The notes under the pieces were generated by a model that did no database searches, was not told the origin of the DNA, and was given only the letters and a program-made list of their open reading frames with translations. Below, in pieces: positions 38,019 through 50,053 of a DNA stretch of 64,000 nt. Origin of the DNA: Variovorax sp. V93 (GTDB lineage: Bacteria > Pseudomonadota > Gammaproteobacteria > Burkholderiales > Burkholderiaceae_C); the NCBI RefSeq assembly GCF_041154485.1, contig NZ_AP028670.1, positions 434,001-498,000 of the forward strand, in the 5' to 3' direction. The number at the start of each line of letters is the position of its first letter. The stretch's first letter is position 1. A program made the translations under genes and the position numbers.

Positions 38019-40802
38019 CTAGGCCTGCTGTTTCTTCAACAAGGCGATCGACAGGCCGAGGATCACCGGCACCGCCGCGAGCATCCACAGAAACTGAGGC
38101 ACGAGATCCGGCAGGCCGAGCGTCTTGTTGAAGACGCCGCGGCTCACGGTGAGGAAGTGCGCGGCCGGATAGATGCGGCCGATGAACGCACCGGTGCCCT
38201 CCAGCGACGAAACCGGATCGACCAGGCCGGCGAACTTGATGCACGGCACGATGGACCCGATCATCGTCACGAAGATCGCCGCGATCTGGGTTCGCGTGAA
38301 GGTCGAGCACAGGAGGCCGAAGCCGGTCGAGAAGGTCGTGAACAGGAGCGCGCCGAGCATCAGCGTGGCGAAGCTGCCCTTCATCGGCACGCCGAACAGC
38401 GTCACCGCCAGCGCGGACATCGTCAGGAAGTTGAACATGGCCAGCCCGATGTAGGGCAGCTGCTTGCCCAGCAGGAACTCGGCGCGCGTGACCGGCGTGA
38501 CGTAGAGATTGACGATCGAGCCCAGCTCCTTCTCGCGCACCACGGAAAGCGCCGCGAGCATCGCCGGGATCATCATCAGCAGCAGCGGAATGACGGCCGG
38601 CACCATGGCCGGCAGGCTCCGCACATCGGGGTTGTAGCGGAAGCGGACCTCGATCGTGCTGGCCGCCACCGGATGCAGGCCCAGCCGGCGCTCGGCGACG
38701 CCGACCAGCCACGCCTGGTGCATGGCCTGCACATAGCCGCGCACGGTCTCGGCACGCGTGGGCATCGCGCCGTCCACCCAGGCGCCGATCTGCACCGGGC
38801 TGCCGCGCTGCACGTCGCGCGCGAAGCCCGGGGGAATCTCGATGGCCAGCGCCAGTTCGCCGCTGCGCATGCGCCGGTCCAGCTGGGCGTAGTCCGAGAT
38901 CGGCGGTTTCTCCACGAAATAGCGGGAACCGGACAGATCGAGCGCGTAATTCCGGCTCAGCCCGGTCTGGTCGCGGTCCAGCACCGCATAGCTGAGGTTT
39001 TCGACGTCCATGCTGATGCCGTAGCCGATGATGAACATCAGGATCACGGTGCCCAGCAGTGCGAGCGTGGCGCGCACCGGATCGTGCCGCAGTTCCAGCG
39101 CCTCGCGCCGCGAGAAGCTCCAGGCCCGGGCGGCGCTGAACCAGCGTGGGCTGTGTGTGCGGGCCGGGGGGCGCCCGTCATTCTTGGAAGGCGGTGCCGG
39201 TGCCGTGGCCGCCGGCTCGCTGCCGGTGCCCGCGGCCTGCTGCAGCCGCGCGATGAACGCCTGCTCGAGTGTCGCCTTGCCGCTGCGCTCGACGATGGCT
39301 GCGGGGCGGTCCGTCACCAGCACCCGGCCGGCGTGCATCAGCGAGATGCGGTCGCAGCGCGCGGCCTCGTTCATGAAATGGGTCGAGATGAAGATCGTGA
39401 CGCCGTCTTTGCGCGCCAGGTCGATCATGAGGCGCCAGAACATGTCGCGCGCCACCGGGTCGACGCCCGACGTCGGCTCGTCCAGGATCAGCACTTCCGG
39501 GCCGTGCACCGTCGCGACGGCCAGCGAGAGCCGCTGGCGCATGCCCAGCGGCAGGCTGTCCGGCAGGCGGTCGAGCACGCCCTCCAGCCCGAAGCGCGCG
39601 GCCAGTTCGGCGACCCGCGGGAGCACCTTCGCCTCCGGCACCCGGAACAGGCGCGCATGCAGCACGAGGTTCTGCCGCACCGTCAGCTCGCCGTAGAGCG
39701 AGAACGACTGCGACATGTAGCCCACGCGCCGCCGCGCATCGAGGTCGCCGGTCGAGACCGGCCGCCCGAACAGCCGCGCCTCGCCTTCGCTGGCAGGCAG
39801 CAGGCCGGTCAGCATCTTCATCGTGGTCGTCTTGCCGCAGCCGTTCGAGCCGAGGAATCCGAAGATCTCGCCGCGCCGGATGCGGAAGTCCACGTGGTCC
39901 ACCGCCACGAAGTCGCCGAAGCGCATGGTGAGGCCCTTCGCCTCGATCGCGATGTCGTTCTCGCCCGCGGCGGGCAGCGCGGGCACCACCAGTTCGCCGG
40001 CATCGCCGCGCTTGCCTTCGGGCAGCAACCCGATGAAAGCCTGTTCGAGAGAAGCGGCACCCGTGCGTGCGCGCAGCTCGGCGGAGGTGCCGGTGGCCAG
40101 CACGGCGCCGGCATCCATGGCCACCAGCCAGTCGAAGGCATCGGCCTCTTCCATGTAGGCGGTCGCGATGATCACGCTCAAGGGCCGGCCCGCGGCACTG
40201 CGCTCCCGCCGGATGCCGGCGATGAGCGCCCAGAACTGCACGCGCGACAGGGGATCGACGCCCGTCGTCGGTTCGTCCAGGATCAGCAGATCGGGATCGT
40301 GGATCAGCGCGCAGCACAGGCCGAGCTTCTGCTTCATGCCGCCCGACAGCTGGCCCACCGGACGCGCCAGGAACGGGCTCAGGCCCATGGTCCGGGCCAG
40401 CGTATCGATGCGGCGGCGGCGCTCGGCCGCGGCGTGGCCGAACAGGCGGCCGAAGAATTGCAGGTTCTCTTCGATGGAGAGCGTCGGATAGAGGTTCTTG
40501 CCCAGGCCCTGGGGCATGTAGGCGATGCGTGGACAGACGCTGCGGCGGTGGTGCGCCACGGCCATGTCGCCGCCCAGCACCTGCACGCGGCCCTGCTGCA
40601 CCGCCTGCGCGCCGGCCAGCAGGGCGAGCAGGCTCGACTTGCCGACGCCGTCGGGTCCGATCAGCCCGACCATCCTGTCCGCTGGAATCGCCAGGCTGAC
40701 GCCGTCGAGCGCCATCGTGTGGCCGCGGCGCAGCGCGACCTGCTCCAGGCGCGCCACTTCGGGCGGCATCGGCGCGACACCCGCGCTGCCGGCCTGGCTC
40801 AC
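38019..40802 (-). CDS. rbbA: ABC transporter fusion: two ATPase domains plus ABC-2 permease (RbbA-like)
   Basis: 927 residues, close to E. coli RbbA (911). GTG start at 40802 overlaps the upstream stop (GTGA). ATPase 1: Walker [10 protein letters not shown], signature [11 protein letters not shown], Walker [14 protein letters not shown]. ATPase 2: [33 protein letters not shown]. From about residue 560 a permease: [20 protein letters not shown], and [27 protein letters not shown]. Likely a tripartite exporter with the neighbouring HlyD and outer-membrane proteins. RbbA in E. coli was reported as ribosome-bound; whether that applies here is unknown. Confidence 0.94.
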   Translation of the reverse strand: MSQAGSAGVAPMPPEVARLEQVALRRGHTMALDGVSLAIPADRMVGLIGPDGVGKSSLLALLAGAQAVQQGRVQVLGGDMAVAHHRRSVCPRIAYMPQGLGKNLYPTLSIEENLQFFGRLFGHAAAERRRRIDTLARTMGLSPFLARPVGQLSGGMKQKLGLCCALIHDPDLLILDEPTTGVDPLSRVQFWALIAGIRRERSAAGRPLSVIIATAYMEEADAFDWLVAMDAGAVLATGTSAELRARTGAASLEQAFIGLLPEGKRGDAGELVVPALPAAGENDIAIEAKGLTMRFGDFVAVDHVDFRIRRGEIFGFLGSNGCGKTTTMKMLTGLLPASEGEARLFGRPVSTGDLDARRRVGYMSQSFSLYGELTVRQNLVLHARLFRVPEAKVLPRVAELAARFGLEGVLDRLPDSLPLGMRQRLSLAVATVHGPEVLILDEPTSGVDPVARDMFWRLMIDLARKDGVTIFISTHFMNEAARCDRISLMHAGRVLVTDRPAAIVERSGKATLEQAFIARLQQAAGTGSEPAATAPAPPSKNDGRPPARTHSPRWFSAARAWSFSRREALELRHDPVRATLALLGTVILMFIIGYGISMDVENLSYAVLDRDQTGLSRNYALDLSGSRYFVEKPPISDYAQLDRRMRSGELALAIEIPPGFARDVQRGSPVQIGAWVDGAMPTRAETVRGYVQAMHQAWLVGVAERRLGLHPVAASTIEVRFRYNPDVRSLPAMVPAVIPLLLMMIPAMLAALSVVREKELGSIVNLYVTPVTRAEFLLGKQLPYIGLAMFNFLTMSALAVTLFGVPMKGSFATLMLGALLFTTFSTGFGLLCSTFTRTQIAAIFVTMIGSIVPCIKFAGLVDPVSSLEGTGAFIGRIYPAAHFLTVSRGVFNKTLGLPDLVPQFLWMLAAVPVILGLSIALLKKQQA

Positions 40803-41869
40803 GGGACCTTCAATGCCAGCCCGTCGGGCCATTCGGCCGCCGGGTCCAGCTTCACCCAGGCGACGCCCGGCAGGCCGGTCTTCACATGCGCGAGGTGCTT
40901 GCGCAGCAGGTCGCGGTCGATCCGCGCCTTGACCCGGAACATGAGCTTCTGCCGCTCGCTCGCCGTCTCGACGGTCTTGGGCGTGAACTGCGCCGCACTG
41001 GCCACGAACGAGACCCGCGCGGGCAGGACGTATTCGGGTGCGGCGTCGAGCACGATGTGGACCTCGGCGCCCTGCGCGAGCCGGCCGGCCACGACCTCGG
41101 GCACGAAGAAGGTCATGTACACATCCGACAGGTCCACCAGGCTGAGCACCTTGCCGCCCGGGCCGACCACCTCGCCCGTCTCGGCGATCCGGTACTGGAC
41201 CCGGCCGTCGCGCGGCGCGACCAGGGCGCTGTCGTCGATGTCCGCGTCGATGCGGGCCACGGTGGCTTCGGCGGCCGCGACCATCGAGCGTGCGGCGCTG
41301 ACCTGCGCGCGGGCGGCCAGCACGCCCGCCCTCGCCGCCTGCACCTGGGCGCGTGTCGCGGCCAATGCGGCCTGTGCGCCCAGCACGCGGGCGCGGTCGT
41401 CGTCCACCTCCTGCGCCGATGCGGCGCCTTCCTGCACCAGGGTCTCGGAACGCTTCAGCCGGCGCCGCGCGGCGTCGACCTCGCTTTCGCGCTGCACCAC
41501 CTGCGCGATGGCCGCGTCGCGCTCGTTCTCGCGCACGTTGACCTGCGCCTCGGCGCTGCCGATGCCGACGATGGCCTGGGTGTGCCGCGCGCGGGCCTCG
41601 TCGCGCTGCGCCTCGAGCGTCTGCACCTGCATGCGGGCCAGCACCTGGCCGGCCGCGACGACATCGCCTTCCTCGACCTGGATGTCGCGCACCCGCCCTC
41701 CCAGCTTGCTCGCGATGTCGAACTCCGTGGCCTCGATGCGGCCGTTGCCGCTGACAAAGCCGCTCCCCGGACCGTCGCGGTGCAGGTGCGCCCAGAGGTA
41801 CCCTCCGACGCCTGCCACGACGGCAGCCAGAGCCACCAGCAGGAGCAGCTTGCGCAGTCCGGTCTTCAT
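40799..41869 (-). CDS. yhiI: HlyD-family membrane fusion protein (YhiI-like)
   Basis: 356 residues. One N-terminal membrane anchor (residues 5-27), a lipoyl half-motif [20 protein letters not shown], long coiled-coil hairpin (about 90-215), and [22 protein letters not shown]. Links the inner-membrane ABC pump to the outer-membrane factor. ATG 41869 follows CCGGAGG and overlaps the stop of the outer-membrane factor gene. Confidence 0.93.
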   Translation of the reverse strand: MKTGLRKLLLLVALAAVVAGVGGYLWAHLHRDGPGSGFVSGNGRIEATEFDIASKLGGRVRDIQVEEGDVVAAGQVLARMQVQTLEAQRDEARARHTQAIVGIGSAEAQVNVRENERDAAIAQVVQRESEVDAARRRLKRSETLVQEGAASAQEVDDDRARVLGAQAALAATRAQVQAARAGVLAARAQVSAARSMVAAAEATVARIDADIDDSALVAPRDGRVQYRIAETGEVVGPGGKVLSLVDLSDVYMTFFVPEVVAGRLAQGAEVHIVLDAAPEYVLPARVSFVASAAQFTPKTVETASERQKLMFRVKARIDRDLLRKHLAHVKTGLPGVAWVKLDPAAEWPDGLALKVP

Positions 41870-43353
41870 GGTGCCTCCGGCGCCAGGGCCATGGCGAGCG
41901 AGCCGCCGCCGAGCGCGGCATAGACGCCGACACGGCTGGCCAGCGCCAGCCTGCGCGCCTGCACGCGTTGCTGCCCCGCGGCCAGCAGGTCGCGCTGTGC
42001 ATCCAGGACCTCGAGATAGGCGGCGGCGCCGTTGTCGTAGCGCAGCTGCGCAAGGCGGGCGCGCTCGGTCTGCACGGCGAGCGCGCTCTGCGCGAGGGCC
42101 GCCTGCTCGGCGGACCAGCGGCGCGCGGAGAACGCGTCGGCGACGTCGCGGAAAGCCCCCTGCACGGTTTTCTCGTAGTTGGCCACGGCCTGCTGCCGGC
42201 GTGCCTCGGCCATTCCGAGGTTGGCGCGCCTGCGGCCCCCGTCGAAGAGCGGCAGCGACACGAGCGGCGAGAAGACCCAGGCACTGCTGCCGGCCGCGAA
42301 GAGGCCCTTGAGTTCGGCACTGGCCGTGCCTGCCGATGCGGTGAGGACAACGCGCGGAAAGAAGGCGGCGCGTGCGGCGCCGACGTTGGCGTTCTCGGCC
42401 TGCAACTGGTGTTCCGCGGCGGCGATGTCGGGACGGTCCAGGAGCATGTCCGACGGCAGCCCCGGGTCCGCGTCGCCCACCACGTCGTGCTCGGCGAGCA
42501 GGTCGGCCGCCGGCGCCAGGTCGACGGGCGCGCCGATCAGCAAGGTGAGCGCATGGGCCTGCGCCGCGCGGGACTGCTCCAGCTGCACACCGAGGGCGCG
42601 CGCCTGCATCAGGAGCGTCTCCACCTGCGTGACGTTCAGGCGCGAGGTGGCGCCCTCCTCCATCCGGCGGGTGAAGATGCGCAGGCTCTCCGCACGGCTG
42701 GCCGTGAACCGGCGCGCCAGCGCAAGGCGCTCGTCGGTCTCGCGCAAGGAGAGGTACCCGTTGGCGACCTCGGTCACCAGGCTGGCCGCGGCCGCGCGCC
42801 GGCCGGCCTGCGTGGCGAGGAAGTTCTCCAGTGCCGCGTCCTGCAGGTTCTGCAGGCGTCCCCACAGGTCGATCTCCCAGCTGGCCACGCCGATCCCCAC
42901 GTCATACCTGCTGCCGATGATGGGCGTTCCGGTGAGGTTCAGGTCGCCCGGGACGCGGGACCGGTCGACCCCTGCCGAGACGCCGATGACGGGAAAGCGT
43001 TCGGCGCGCTGCGCCGCGAACATCGCGCGGGCCTGCGCCGAGCGGTGCAGCGCCATGCGCAGGTCCCTGTTGTTGTCGAGCGCCAGGCCAATCAGTTCGC
43101 GAAGCCTTGCATCGACGAAATAGTCCTGCCACTTCAGCTGCAATGCATCCGCGCCCTGCGGCCATTGCTGCTGCGGGAACAGCGCGGCCACGGTCGGCCG
43201 CGCGGCATCGTCCCGCGATGCCGACGCGCAGCCCGCCAGCACGCACGCCGCGGCAGCGGCGGCCATCCACCGGGCCGCGCGGCGCCTTCCCGGCCGCGCG
43301 CGCACCGCGCCGCCAGCTCCCGATCCATGTCGCGTTCGCCATTTGCTTGCCAT
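41866..43353 (-). CDS. NodT-family outer-membrane efflux lipoprotein
   Basis: 495 residues. Lipobox VLAGC with Cys at about residue 42 (long, Arg-rich signal). TolC-like repeats: two OEP domains with [38 protein letters not shown] and the second-half [20 protein letters not shown]. It heads the yhiI-rbbA-yhhJ-like operon. ATG 43353 lacks a ribosome site and coincides with the +1 predicted from the FNR box, so it may be leaderless; a start nearer the hydrophobic core (Met about residue 30) is possible. Confidence 0.9.
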   Translation of the reverse strand: MASKWRTRHGSGAGGAVRARPGRRRAARWMAAAAAACVLAGCASASRDDAARPTVAALFPQQQWPQGADALQLKWQDYFVDARLRELIGLALDNNRDLRMALHRSAQARAMFAAQRAERFPVIGVSAGVDRSRVPGDLNLTGTPIIGSRYDVGIGVASWEIDLWGRLQNLQDAALENFLATQAGRRAAAASLVTEVANGYLSLRETDERLALARRFTASRAESLRIFTRRMEEGATSRLNVTQVETLLMQARALGVQLEQSRAAQAHALTLLIGAPVDLAPAADLLAEHDVVGDADPGLPSDMLLDRPDIAAAEHQLQAENANVGAARAAFFPRVVLTASAGTASAELKGLFAAGSSAWVFSPLVSLPLFDGGRRRANLGMAEARRQQAVANYEKTVQGAFRDVADAFSARRWSAEQAALAQSALAVQTERARLAQLRYDNGAAAYLEVLDAQRDLLAAGQQRVQARRLALASRVGVYAALGGGSLAMALAPEAP

Positions 43354-43387
43354 GCGGCGATGGTCGCGGACGGCGCCGATGCCCGCG

Positions 43388-43401
43388 TTGATCCAACGCA
43401 A
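43388..43401 (-). promoter_or_regulatory. FNR/Dnr-type box for the efflux operon
   Basis: TTGATCCAACGCAA. GACCAT on the minus strand (43365 to 43360) begins 29.5 bases from the centre; predicted +1 at 43353, the ATG. Confidence 0.7.
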
Positions 43402-43480
43402 GGCCGGCGGGCCATGTCGCACCGCTTCACGGCGCGCGCCACACACCCCTGCCGACGATCCGGCGCCAGGCTCGCGCCCC

Positions 43481-44911
43481 TCACCCGGCGATCACGCGCC
43501 TCGTCTTGCCACTGCGGCCGCGGTGGAGGTCCTCGCCGCAGCGGCAGCGGATGCGCACGCCCCGCGCCCCCTGCTTCGACAGGAAGGCCCCCAGTATTTT
43601 GCCGGCCTGTTCCAGGGCCTGCTGCGCCGCCGTCCCCTGCCTGCCGGTCTTCAGCAGCAGCTCGCGGGGACCCTGCTGTACGAGCTGGAAGTCGAACAGG
43701 CCGGCCTCCTCCTCGAGCACCGTGCTCACCGCCAGCGGCACCACTTTCACCGCCGGCATGCCGGCGCCTCCCGCCAGGCTCAGCGTGTCGTCGTCGCGCC
43801 CCTTCACCTCGATGGCCTGCAGGTGCGAGCCGCACCGGCAGGCCGCGCCGAGCAGCGTGACCTGGTCGCCCAGGTCGTAGCGGATCAGCGGCTGCAGGTG
43901 GTTCGCCAGGTTGGTCAGCAGGGTCGTGGCGCCGGCATGGCCGCGCGGCACGCCGCGGCCGTGCGCATCGACGGGCTCGAGGATGGCCCAGTCGCTGTTG
44001 AGGTGCAGCACGCCAAGCTCGCATTCGAAGGCCAGCGACAGGAACTCCGAGGCACCATAGCTGTTGGCCACCGGGCAGGCGAAGGCGTCGCGCACGAACG
44101 CGCGGCTGGCGGCCGACAGCGTCTCGCCGCCGGTCCAGATCTCGCGCGGCGAAGCCTTCAGCCGGCCGGCGCGGCGCTCCTGCGCCAGCAACAAGGCGGC
44201 GCTCGGGTAGGTCGCGACCACGGTGGGCGCGAAGGCGTCGAGCTCGGCGCACAGGTCGCCGATCGGCTGCAGGAAGGAGATGCCCCGCAGGCGCCGCGAC
44301 AGGCCCGGCTGCAGATGCCGAAGGCGCTCGACCGATACGGTGCTGGCGAAGTGTCCTTCGGTGGCGCCCACGAAGGCGATGCGCTCGGCCAGGCCCAGCG
44401 GATCGAACAGCCGCCCGAGCGGCCGCAGCAGCGGGCGGCGCAGTGCCTCGAGCGCGTCGTACACCGCCATGGACCGCGCGTCCTGCACGAAGATCGCGGG
44501 TTCGCCGGTGCTGCCCGAGCTTTCCCACACGGTGTAGCGGCCCAGGTACGCCTTGGCGATGTTCGCGGGATCGGCGACGAAGCGGCGCAGCTCGCCGAGC
44601 GCGAGTGCCGGATCGCTCACCCAGGCCCCGAAATCACTCATCAGCTCGGCCTTGTGCGCCACCGGCAGGTCTTCGAGCCGCAGGCTCGCCGGATCGCGCC
44701 CGGCCAGCAGGCGCCGGTACCGCGGCGATCGCTCGGCCGCAGCCGCAAGGAGGGCCGCCAGCCGTTGCGCGCGCTGCGCGGCGAGCGACTCGGCCGAGGC
44801 CTGCGTGGCCATCGACACCTCGGCCGCGGCCACGCAGGCCTGCCACGGATCGAAGATCGGCGGCATCGGCCCAGTAGCGGCGGAATCGGTTCGCATGGCT
44901 CTGTGTTCCAT
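43481..44911 (-). CDS. Phenylacetate-CoA-ligase-like adenylate-forming enzyme
   Basis: 476 residues (471 if ATG 44896 is used). AMP-binding loop SSGSTGEP (residues about 130), TGGETLSAASRAFV, NSYGASEF, YDLGDQVTLLG, and a C-terminal RGRSGKTRRVIAG whose GK is in the place of the catalytic, acetylatable lysine of acyl-CoA synthetases. Relatives join CoA or another acceptor to aromatic or aliphatic acids. Divergent from a Pat-type acetyltransferase and sharing an FNR box. The +1 predicted is about 44914, giving a 3-base leader for ATG 44911. Confidence 0.86.
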   Translation of the reverse strand: MEHRAMRTDSAATGPMPPIFDPWQACVAAAEVSMATQASAESLAAQRAQRLAALLAAAAERSPRYRRLLAGRDPASLRLEDLPVAHKAELMSDFGAWVSDPALALGELRRFVADPANIAKAYLGRYTVWESSGSTGEPAIFVQDARSMAVYDALEALRRPLLRPLGRLFDPLGLAERIAFVGATEGHFASTVSVERLRHLQPGLSRRLRGISFLQPIGDLCAELDAFAPTVVATYPSAALLLAQERRAGRLKASPREIWTGGETLSAASRAFVRDAFACPVANSYGASEFLSLAFECELGVLHLNSDWAILEPVDAHGRGVPRGHAGATTLLTNLANHLQPLIRYDLGDQVTLLGAACRCGSHLQAIEVKGRDDDTLSLAGGAGMPAVKVVPLAVSTVLEEEAGLFDFQLVQQGPRELLLKTGRQGTAAQQALEQAGKILGAFLSKQGARGVRIRCRCGEDLHRGRSGKTRRVIAG

Positions 44912-44948
44912 CGAGTGCCCGAGCTTGGCCCTGCGCCGCGGCGACAGG

Positions 44949-44962
44949 TTGACATGCGTCAA
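44949..44962 (-). promoter_or_regulatory. FNR/Dnr-type box between the acyl-CoA ligase-like gene and pat
   Basis: TTGACATGCGTCAA. AAGCTC on the minus strand from 44926 gives predicted +1 about 44914. A plus-strand -10 (GCACCA, 44984) is weaker, so control of pat from the same box is possible but less sure. Confidence 0.7.
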
Positions 44963-45013
44963 GGCAGGGGCCGGCACCGCCCGGCACCATGAGCGTCCAC
45001 TCCGGAGCCTCCC

Positions 45014-47692
45014 TTGAGCATTCGCCATCTCGATCGCCTGCTGTCGCCGGCCTCCGTCGCCGTGTTCGGCGCCTCCAACCGGCCCGCCAGCGTGGGCGCC
45101 ACGGTCTGGCGCAACCTGCGCGCCGGCCGGTTCGCGGGGCCGGTGTATGGCGTGAACCCGAAGCATTCAACGCTCGACGGCGTGCCGATCTTCGCCACGG
45201 CGGCCCATCTGCCCGCGGCGCCCGACCTGGCGCTGATCTGCACGCCGCCGGCCACCGTGGCGCCGCTGGTCGCCGAACTCGGCGCGCTCGGCACCCGCGC
45301 GGTGGTGATCGTCACGGCGGGATTGAGCGCGGAACAGAAGAAGGCCGCGCTGGAGGCGGCGCGGCCGTTCACGCTGCGGCTGCTCGGGCCCAACTGCCTG
45401 GGGCTGCTGAGTCCGCACATCGGCCTGAACGCCAGCTTCGCGCACACCGATGCGCTGGCGGGCGACGTGGCCTTCGTCTCTCAATCGGGCGCGCTGGTCA
45501 CGGCCGTGCTCGACTGGACGCGCAGCCGGGGCGTCGGCCTGTCGCACCTGATCTCGCTGGGCGACCACTGCGATGTCGACTTCGGCGACCTACTCGACCA
45601 CCTGGCCAGCGACGCGCGCACACGATCGATCCTGCTCTACGTGGAGTCGATCGAATCGCCGCGCAAGTTCATGTCGGCCGCGCGGGCCGCCGCTCGCAAC
45701 AAGCCGGTGATCGTGGTGAAGGCCGGGCGCGCCGGCAACGGCGTGAAGGCGGCCGCCTCGCACACCGGCGCGCTGGCCGGCTCCGACACGGTCTACGACG
45801 CGGCCATCCGGCGCGCCGGCATGCTGCGCGTCGACACCCTGCAGGAGCTGTTCATCGCCGCCGAGACGCTGTCGCGCTTTCGCGGCAATCGGCACACCAC
45901 GCTCACGGTCATGACCAATGGCGGCGGCGCCGGCGTCATGGCCGCCGACGCCGCCGCGCACGAAGGCGTGGCGCTGGCGGAGCCCGGCGCCGCCCTCCTG
46001 GCCCGCCTCGATGCCCTCCTGCCGATCCACTGGTCGCATGCCAACCCGATCGACATCATCGGCGACGCGCCGGTCGAGCGCTACGCGGAAACCCTCTCGG
46101 CCCTGCTGGCCGACGACTCCGCGGGCGCCGTGCTCTTCGTGCATGCGCCGACCGCCATCGTGCGCGCCGAGGACATCGCGCGCGCCTGCCTGCCGCTGGT
46201 GCGCAGCCACGCCTCGCGCGTGATGAGCGCCTGGCTCGGCGACCACGCGGTGGCGCAGGCGCGCAAGCTCTTCGAGGACGCGGGCATCGCCGACTACGCC
46301 ACGCCGGAAGAAGCGGTGCATGCCTTCGCCATGCTGCAGACCTACCGGCGCAACCAGGAGATCCTGACCGAGACGCCGAGCGCCAGCCCCCACACCGCGC
46401 CCGACAGCGCCGCAGTCCGTGCGCCGCTGGACGCCGCCATGGCCGAAGGCCGCGAGTGGCTGGGCGAGCAGGAGGCCAAGGCCCTGCTGAAGGCCTACGG
46501 GATCGAGGTCGTGCCCACGCTGGCGGTTGCGGCCACGGCCGAGGCGGCCGTCGAAGCCGCGCGCGGCCTGGGCTATCCGGTGGCGCTCAAGATCCTGTCG
46601 CGCGACATCACCCACAAGTCGGATGTGGGCGGCGTGCGGCTCGGGCTGGACAGCGATGCCGCCCTGGCCGGCGCCGCCCGCGAGATGCTCGAGGCGGTGC
46701 GAAGCGCCAGGCCGCTGGCGCGGATCGACGGCTTCACCGTGCAGCCCGCAGTGCACCGCCCGCATGCGCAGGAACTCATCGTCGGCGCCAGCATCGACAG
46801 CGTGTTCGGCCCCGTGATCCTCTGCGGGCAGGGCGGCACCGCGGTCGAGGTGATCGGCGACACGGCCATCGCGCTGCCGCCGCTGAACCGCGCGCTGGCG
46901 CACGAGCTGGTCTCGCGCACCCGCATCGCGCGCCTGCTGGCTGGCTTCCGTGACCACCCGCCGGCCCGGCTCGACGCGTTGTACGACGTGCTGGTGGCGG
47001 TCTCGCAGATGCTGGCCGACCTGCCGCAACTGGCCGAGCTCGACATCAACCCGCTGTGGGTGGACGAAAGCGGCGCGCTGGCGCTCGATGCGCGCGTCCG
47101 GCTGTCGCGCACGCCGGTGGCCGGCGCCGAACGCTTCGCCATCCTGCCCTACCCCGCGCAGTGGGTGCGCACGCAGGCCTGGAACGGCCGCTCGATCGTG
47201 GTGCGGCCGATCCGCCCCGAGGACGAGGCGCAGCACCGGCGCTTCCTCGAGTCGCTGGATGCGGAAGACATCCGCATGCGCGTCTTCTCGACCCGCAACG
47301 AGCTGCCGCGCAGCGAGCTCGCCCGCCTCACGCAGATCGACTACGACCGCGAGATGGCCTTCATCGCCGAGGGCGTCGATGCACAGGGCGGCGCCGAGAC
47401 GCTGGGCGTGGCGCGCACGGTGAGCGACCCCGACAACGTGGAGGCCGAGTTCGCGATCATCGTGCGCTCCGACCTCAAGGGCCAGGGGCTGGGCACCCTG
47501 CTCTTCGAGCGCCTGATCGAGCACGCGCGCCGCCGCGGCATCGAGCGCCTGGTCGGCTTCGTGCTGCGCGAGAACACCCGCATGCTGAAGCTCTCGACCG
47601 CCATGGGCTTCAAGGCCGATCCGGCAGAGCCGCCGGCCTCGGGCCTGCGGCGAATGGTGATGGACCTGGCACCCCCGGCGACCCCGACCTGA
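45014..47692 (+). CDS. Pat-like protein lysine acetyltransferase (ADP-forming acyl-CoA synthetase-like plus GNAT)
   Basis: 892 residues from TTG 45014, with GGAG 8 bases upstream. Domains: CoA-binding (VAVFGASNRPASVGATV), succinyl-CoA-ligase-like (VSQSGALVTAVLDW; SHTGALAGSD), ATP-grasp (GREWLGEQEAKALLKAYGI; LKILSRDITHKSDVGGV), and from about residue 730 a GNAT domain (VVRPIRPEDEAQHRRFL; LKGQGLGTLLFERLIEHAR). Same order as Salmonella Pat/E. coli PatZ, which acetylate acyl-CoA synthetases. His250 in ASHTGALAG aligns by eye with the phospho-His of ADP-forming synthetases, so the synthetase part might be active. The 3' end overlaps the cytochrome gene by 83 bases. Confidence 0.9.
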   Translation: MSIRHLDRLLSPASVAVFGASNRPASVGATVWRNLRAGRFAGPVYGVNPKHSTLDGVPIFATAAHLPAAPDLALICTPPATVAPLVAELGALGTRAVVIVTAGLSAEQKKAALEAARPFTLRLLGPNCLGLLSPHIGLNASFAHTDALAGDVAFVSQSGALVTAVLDWTRSRGVGLSHLISLGDHCDVDFGDLLDHLASDARTRSILLYVESIESPRKFMSAARAAARNKPVIVVKAGRAGNGVKAAASHTGALAGSDTVYDAAIRRAGMLRVDTLQELFIAAETLSRFRGNRHTTLTVMTNGGGAGVMAADAAAHEGVALAEPGAALLARLDALLPIHWSHANPIDIIGDAPVERYAETLSALLADDSAGAVLFVHAPTAIVRAEDIARACLPLVRSHASRVMSAWLGDHAVAQARKLFEDAGIADYATPEEAVHAFAMLQTYRRNQEILTETPSASPHTAPDSAAVRAPLDAAMAEGREWLGEQEAKALLKAYGIEVVPTLAVAATAEAAVEAARGLGYPVALKILSRDITHKSDVGGVRLGLDSDAALAGAAREMLEAVRSARPLARIDGFTVQPAVHRPHAQELIVGASIDSVFGPVILCGQGGTAVEVIGDTAIALPPLNRALAHELVSRTRIARLLAGFRDHPPARLDALYDVLVAVSQMLADLPQLAELDINPLWVDESGALALDARVRLSRTPVAGAERFAILPYPAQWVRTQAWNGRSIVVRPIRPEDEAQHRRFLESLDAEDIRMRVFSTRNELPRSELARLTQIDYDREMAFIAEGVDAQGGAETLGVARTVSDPDNVEAEFAIIVRSDLKGQGLGTLLFERLIEHARRRGIERLVGFVLRENTRMLKLSTAMGFKADPAEPPASGLRRMVMDLAPPATPT

Positions 47693-48038
47693 TCGCCGGC
47701 GTGAAGCCGTAGTAGCGCTCGTTCAGGAAGCGCGCGACCTCCGCGATGTCCTCGTCGCGCCAGCCGAGCGAGGCGGCCTGCTGCCAGCGCCGGACCTGTT
47801 CCTCGAGGCTGTTCCAGTCGGTGGCCAGCCTCCGGCTGCGCCAGTGCATCTGCGTGCTGTGGCAGGCGATGCAGTTCGTGTTGTAGAGCAGCTCGCCGCG
47901 CGACGGGCTCTGGGCGCGGGCCGGACTGCCCTGCAGCGCCGCCGCGGCCAGCACGGCCGCCGCCAGCTGCAGCGGGGCCGGCACGCGGCGCCCGCGCTTG
48001 CTTCGATGGCCGTCGAGCGGGGTCTGTGTCGAGCGCAT
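47610..48038 (-). CDS. Small periplasmic c-type cytochrome
   Basis: 142 residues. Signal peptide with LQLAAAVLAAAALQGSPARA (cleavage near residue 43), then a single haem site CIACH and ATDWNSLEEQVRRWQQAASL with FLNERYYGF. Met ligand probably the Met in STQMHWR. ATG 48038 after CAGGAGACGAAC. Its last roughly 27 residues, Pro/Gly-rich, are antisense to the end of the pat gene; the natural end may be near RYYGF and the tail an unselected extension. Could serve an anaerobic respiratory chain. Confidence 0.85.
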   Translation of the reverse strand: MRSTQTPLDGHRSKRGRRVPAPLQLAAAVLAAAALQGSPARAQSPSRGELLYNTNCIACHSTQMHWRSRRLATDWNSLEEQVRRWQQAASLGWRDEDIAEVARFLNERYYGFTPAIRSGSPGVPGPSPFAAGPRPAALPDRP

Positions 48039-48103
48039 GTTCGTCTCCTGTTCGGCCGCGGCGGGTGAAGGCACCATCGTCCGCGCAGTGCCCACCCGCC
48101 CGC

Positions 48104-48117
48104 TTGATCCAGCGCAA
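48104..48117 (-). promoter_or_regulatory. FNR/Dnr-type box for the cytochrome gene
   Basis: TTGATCCAGCGCAA. GACGAT on the minus strand from 48081, 29.5 bases from the centre; predicted +1 about 48069. It lies downstream of the ABC ATPase gene, which ends at 48139. Confidence 0.7.
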
Positions 48118-48138
48118 TGGCTGCGTCGGACGCCGGCC

Positions 48139-48814
48139 TCAGCGCTCCAGCCGGCCGTCCACGACCCGGATGATCCTGTCGCAGCGCGCTGACAGCAGCG
48201 GGTTGTGCGTGACGAACAGAACGGCCATGCCGTGGTCGCGGTTGGCCTTCCGCAGGAGCTCGAACACGGCATCGGCGGACTTGGTGTCGAGATTGCCGGT
48301 CGGCTCGTCGGCCAGCAGCAGCGGCGGCGCCATGGCCAGCGAGCGGGCCACCGCCACACGCTGCTGCTGGCCGCCGCTGAGTTCGGTGACCCGGCTGTCG
48401 CGCCAGTTCGAAAGGCCCACGCTGTCGAGCAGCGCCGCGGCGCGCTGCGCCATGCCGTCGTTGAAGAAGGTGGCGTCGCCGAGCATCGGCATCATCACGT
48501 TCTCCAGCGCGGTGAAGCCGGCCAGCAGGTTGTGGTACTGGAAGACGAAGCCGATGCTGTGCCCGCGCAGCCGCGTGAGCGCATGGTCATCGAGCGCCCC
48601 GGTTTCCTCGCCGCCGATGCGCAGCGACCCGCTCGTGGGCCGGTCGAGCAGCCCGACGATATTGAGCAGCGTGCTCTTGCCCGAACCCGAGGGCCCCATC
48701 ACGGCGCAGAACTCGCCACGCGCCAGCGTGAGGTCGATGCCGTGCAGCACCTCGGTTTCGTTCGCCAGCCCCAGGTTGAAGGCCTTGCGCACATCGCGCA
48801 GGCAGACGACCGGT

Positions 48815-48822
<8 letters not shown>
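48139..48822 (-). CDS. ABC transporter ATP-binding protein (LolD/MacB-type)
   Basis: 227 residues from GTG 48822, overlapping the permease stop by 8 bases. Walker [11 protein letters not shown]-loop [19 protein letters not shown], signature [16 protein letters not shown], Walker [13 protein letters not shown]. Works with the FtsX-type permease and membrane fusion protein next to it. Weak ribosome site, so translation may be coupled. Confidence 0.93.
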
Positions 48823-50049
<1,227 letters not shown>

Positions 50050-50053
<4 letters not shown>

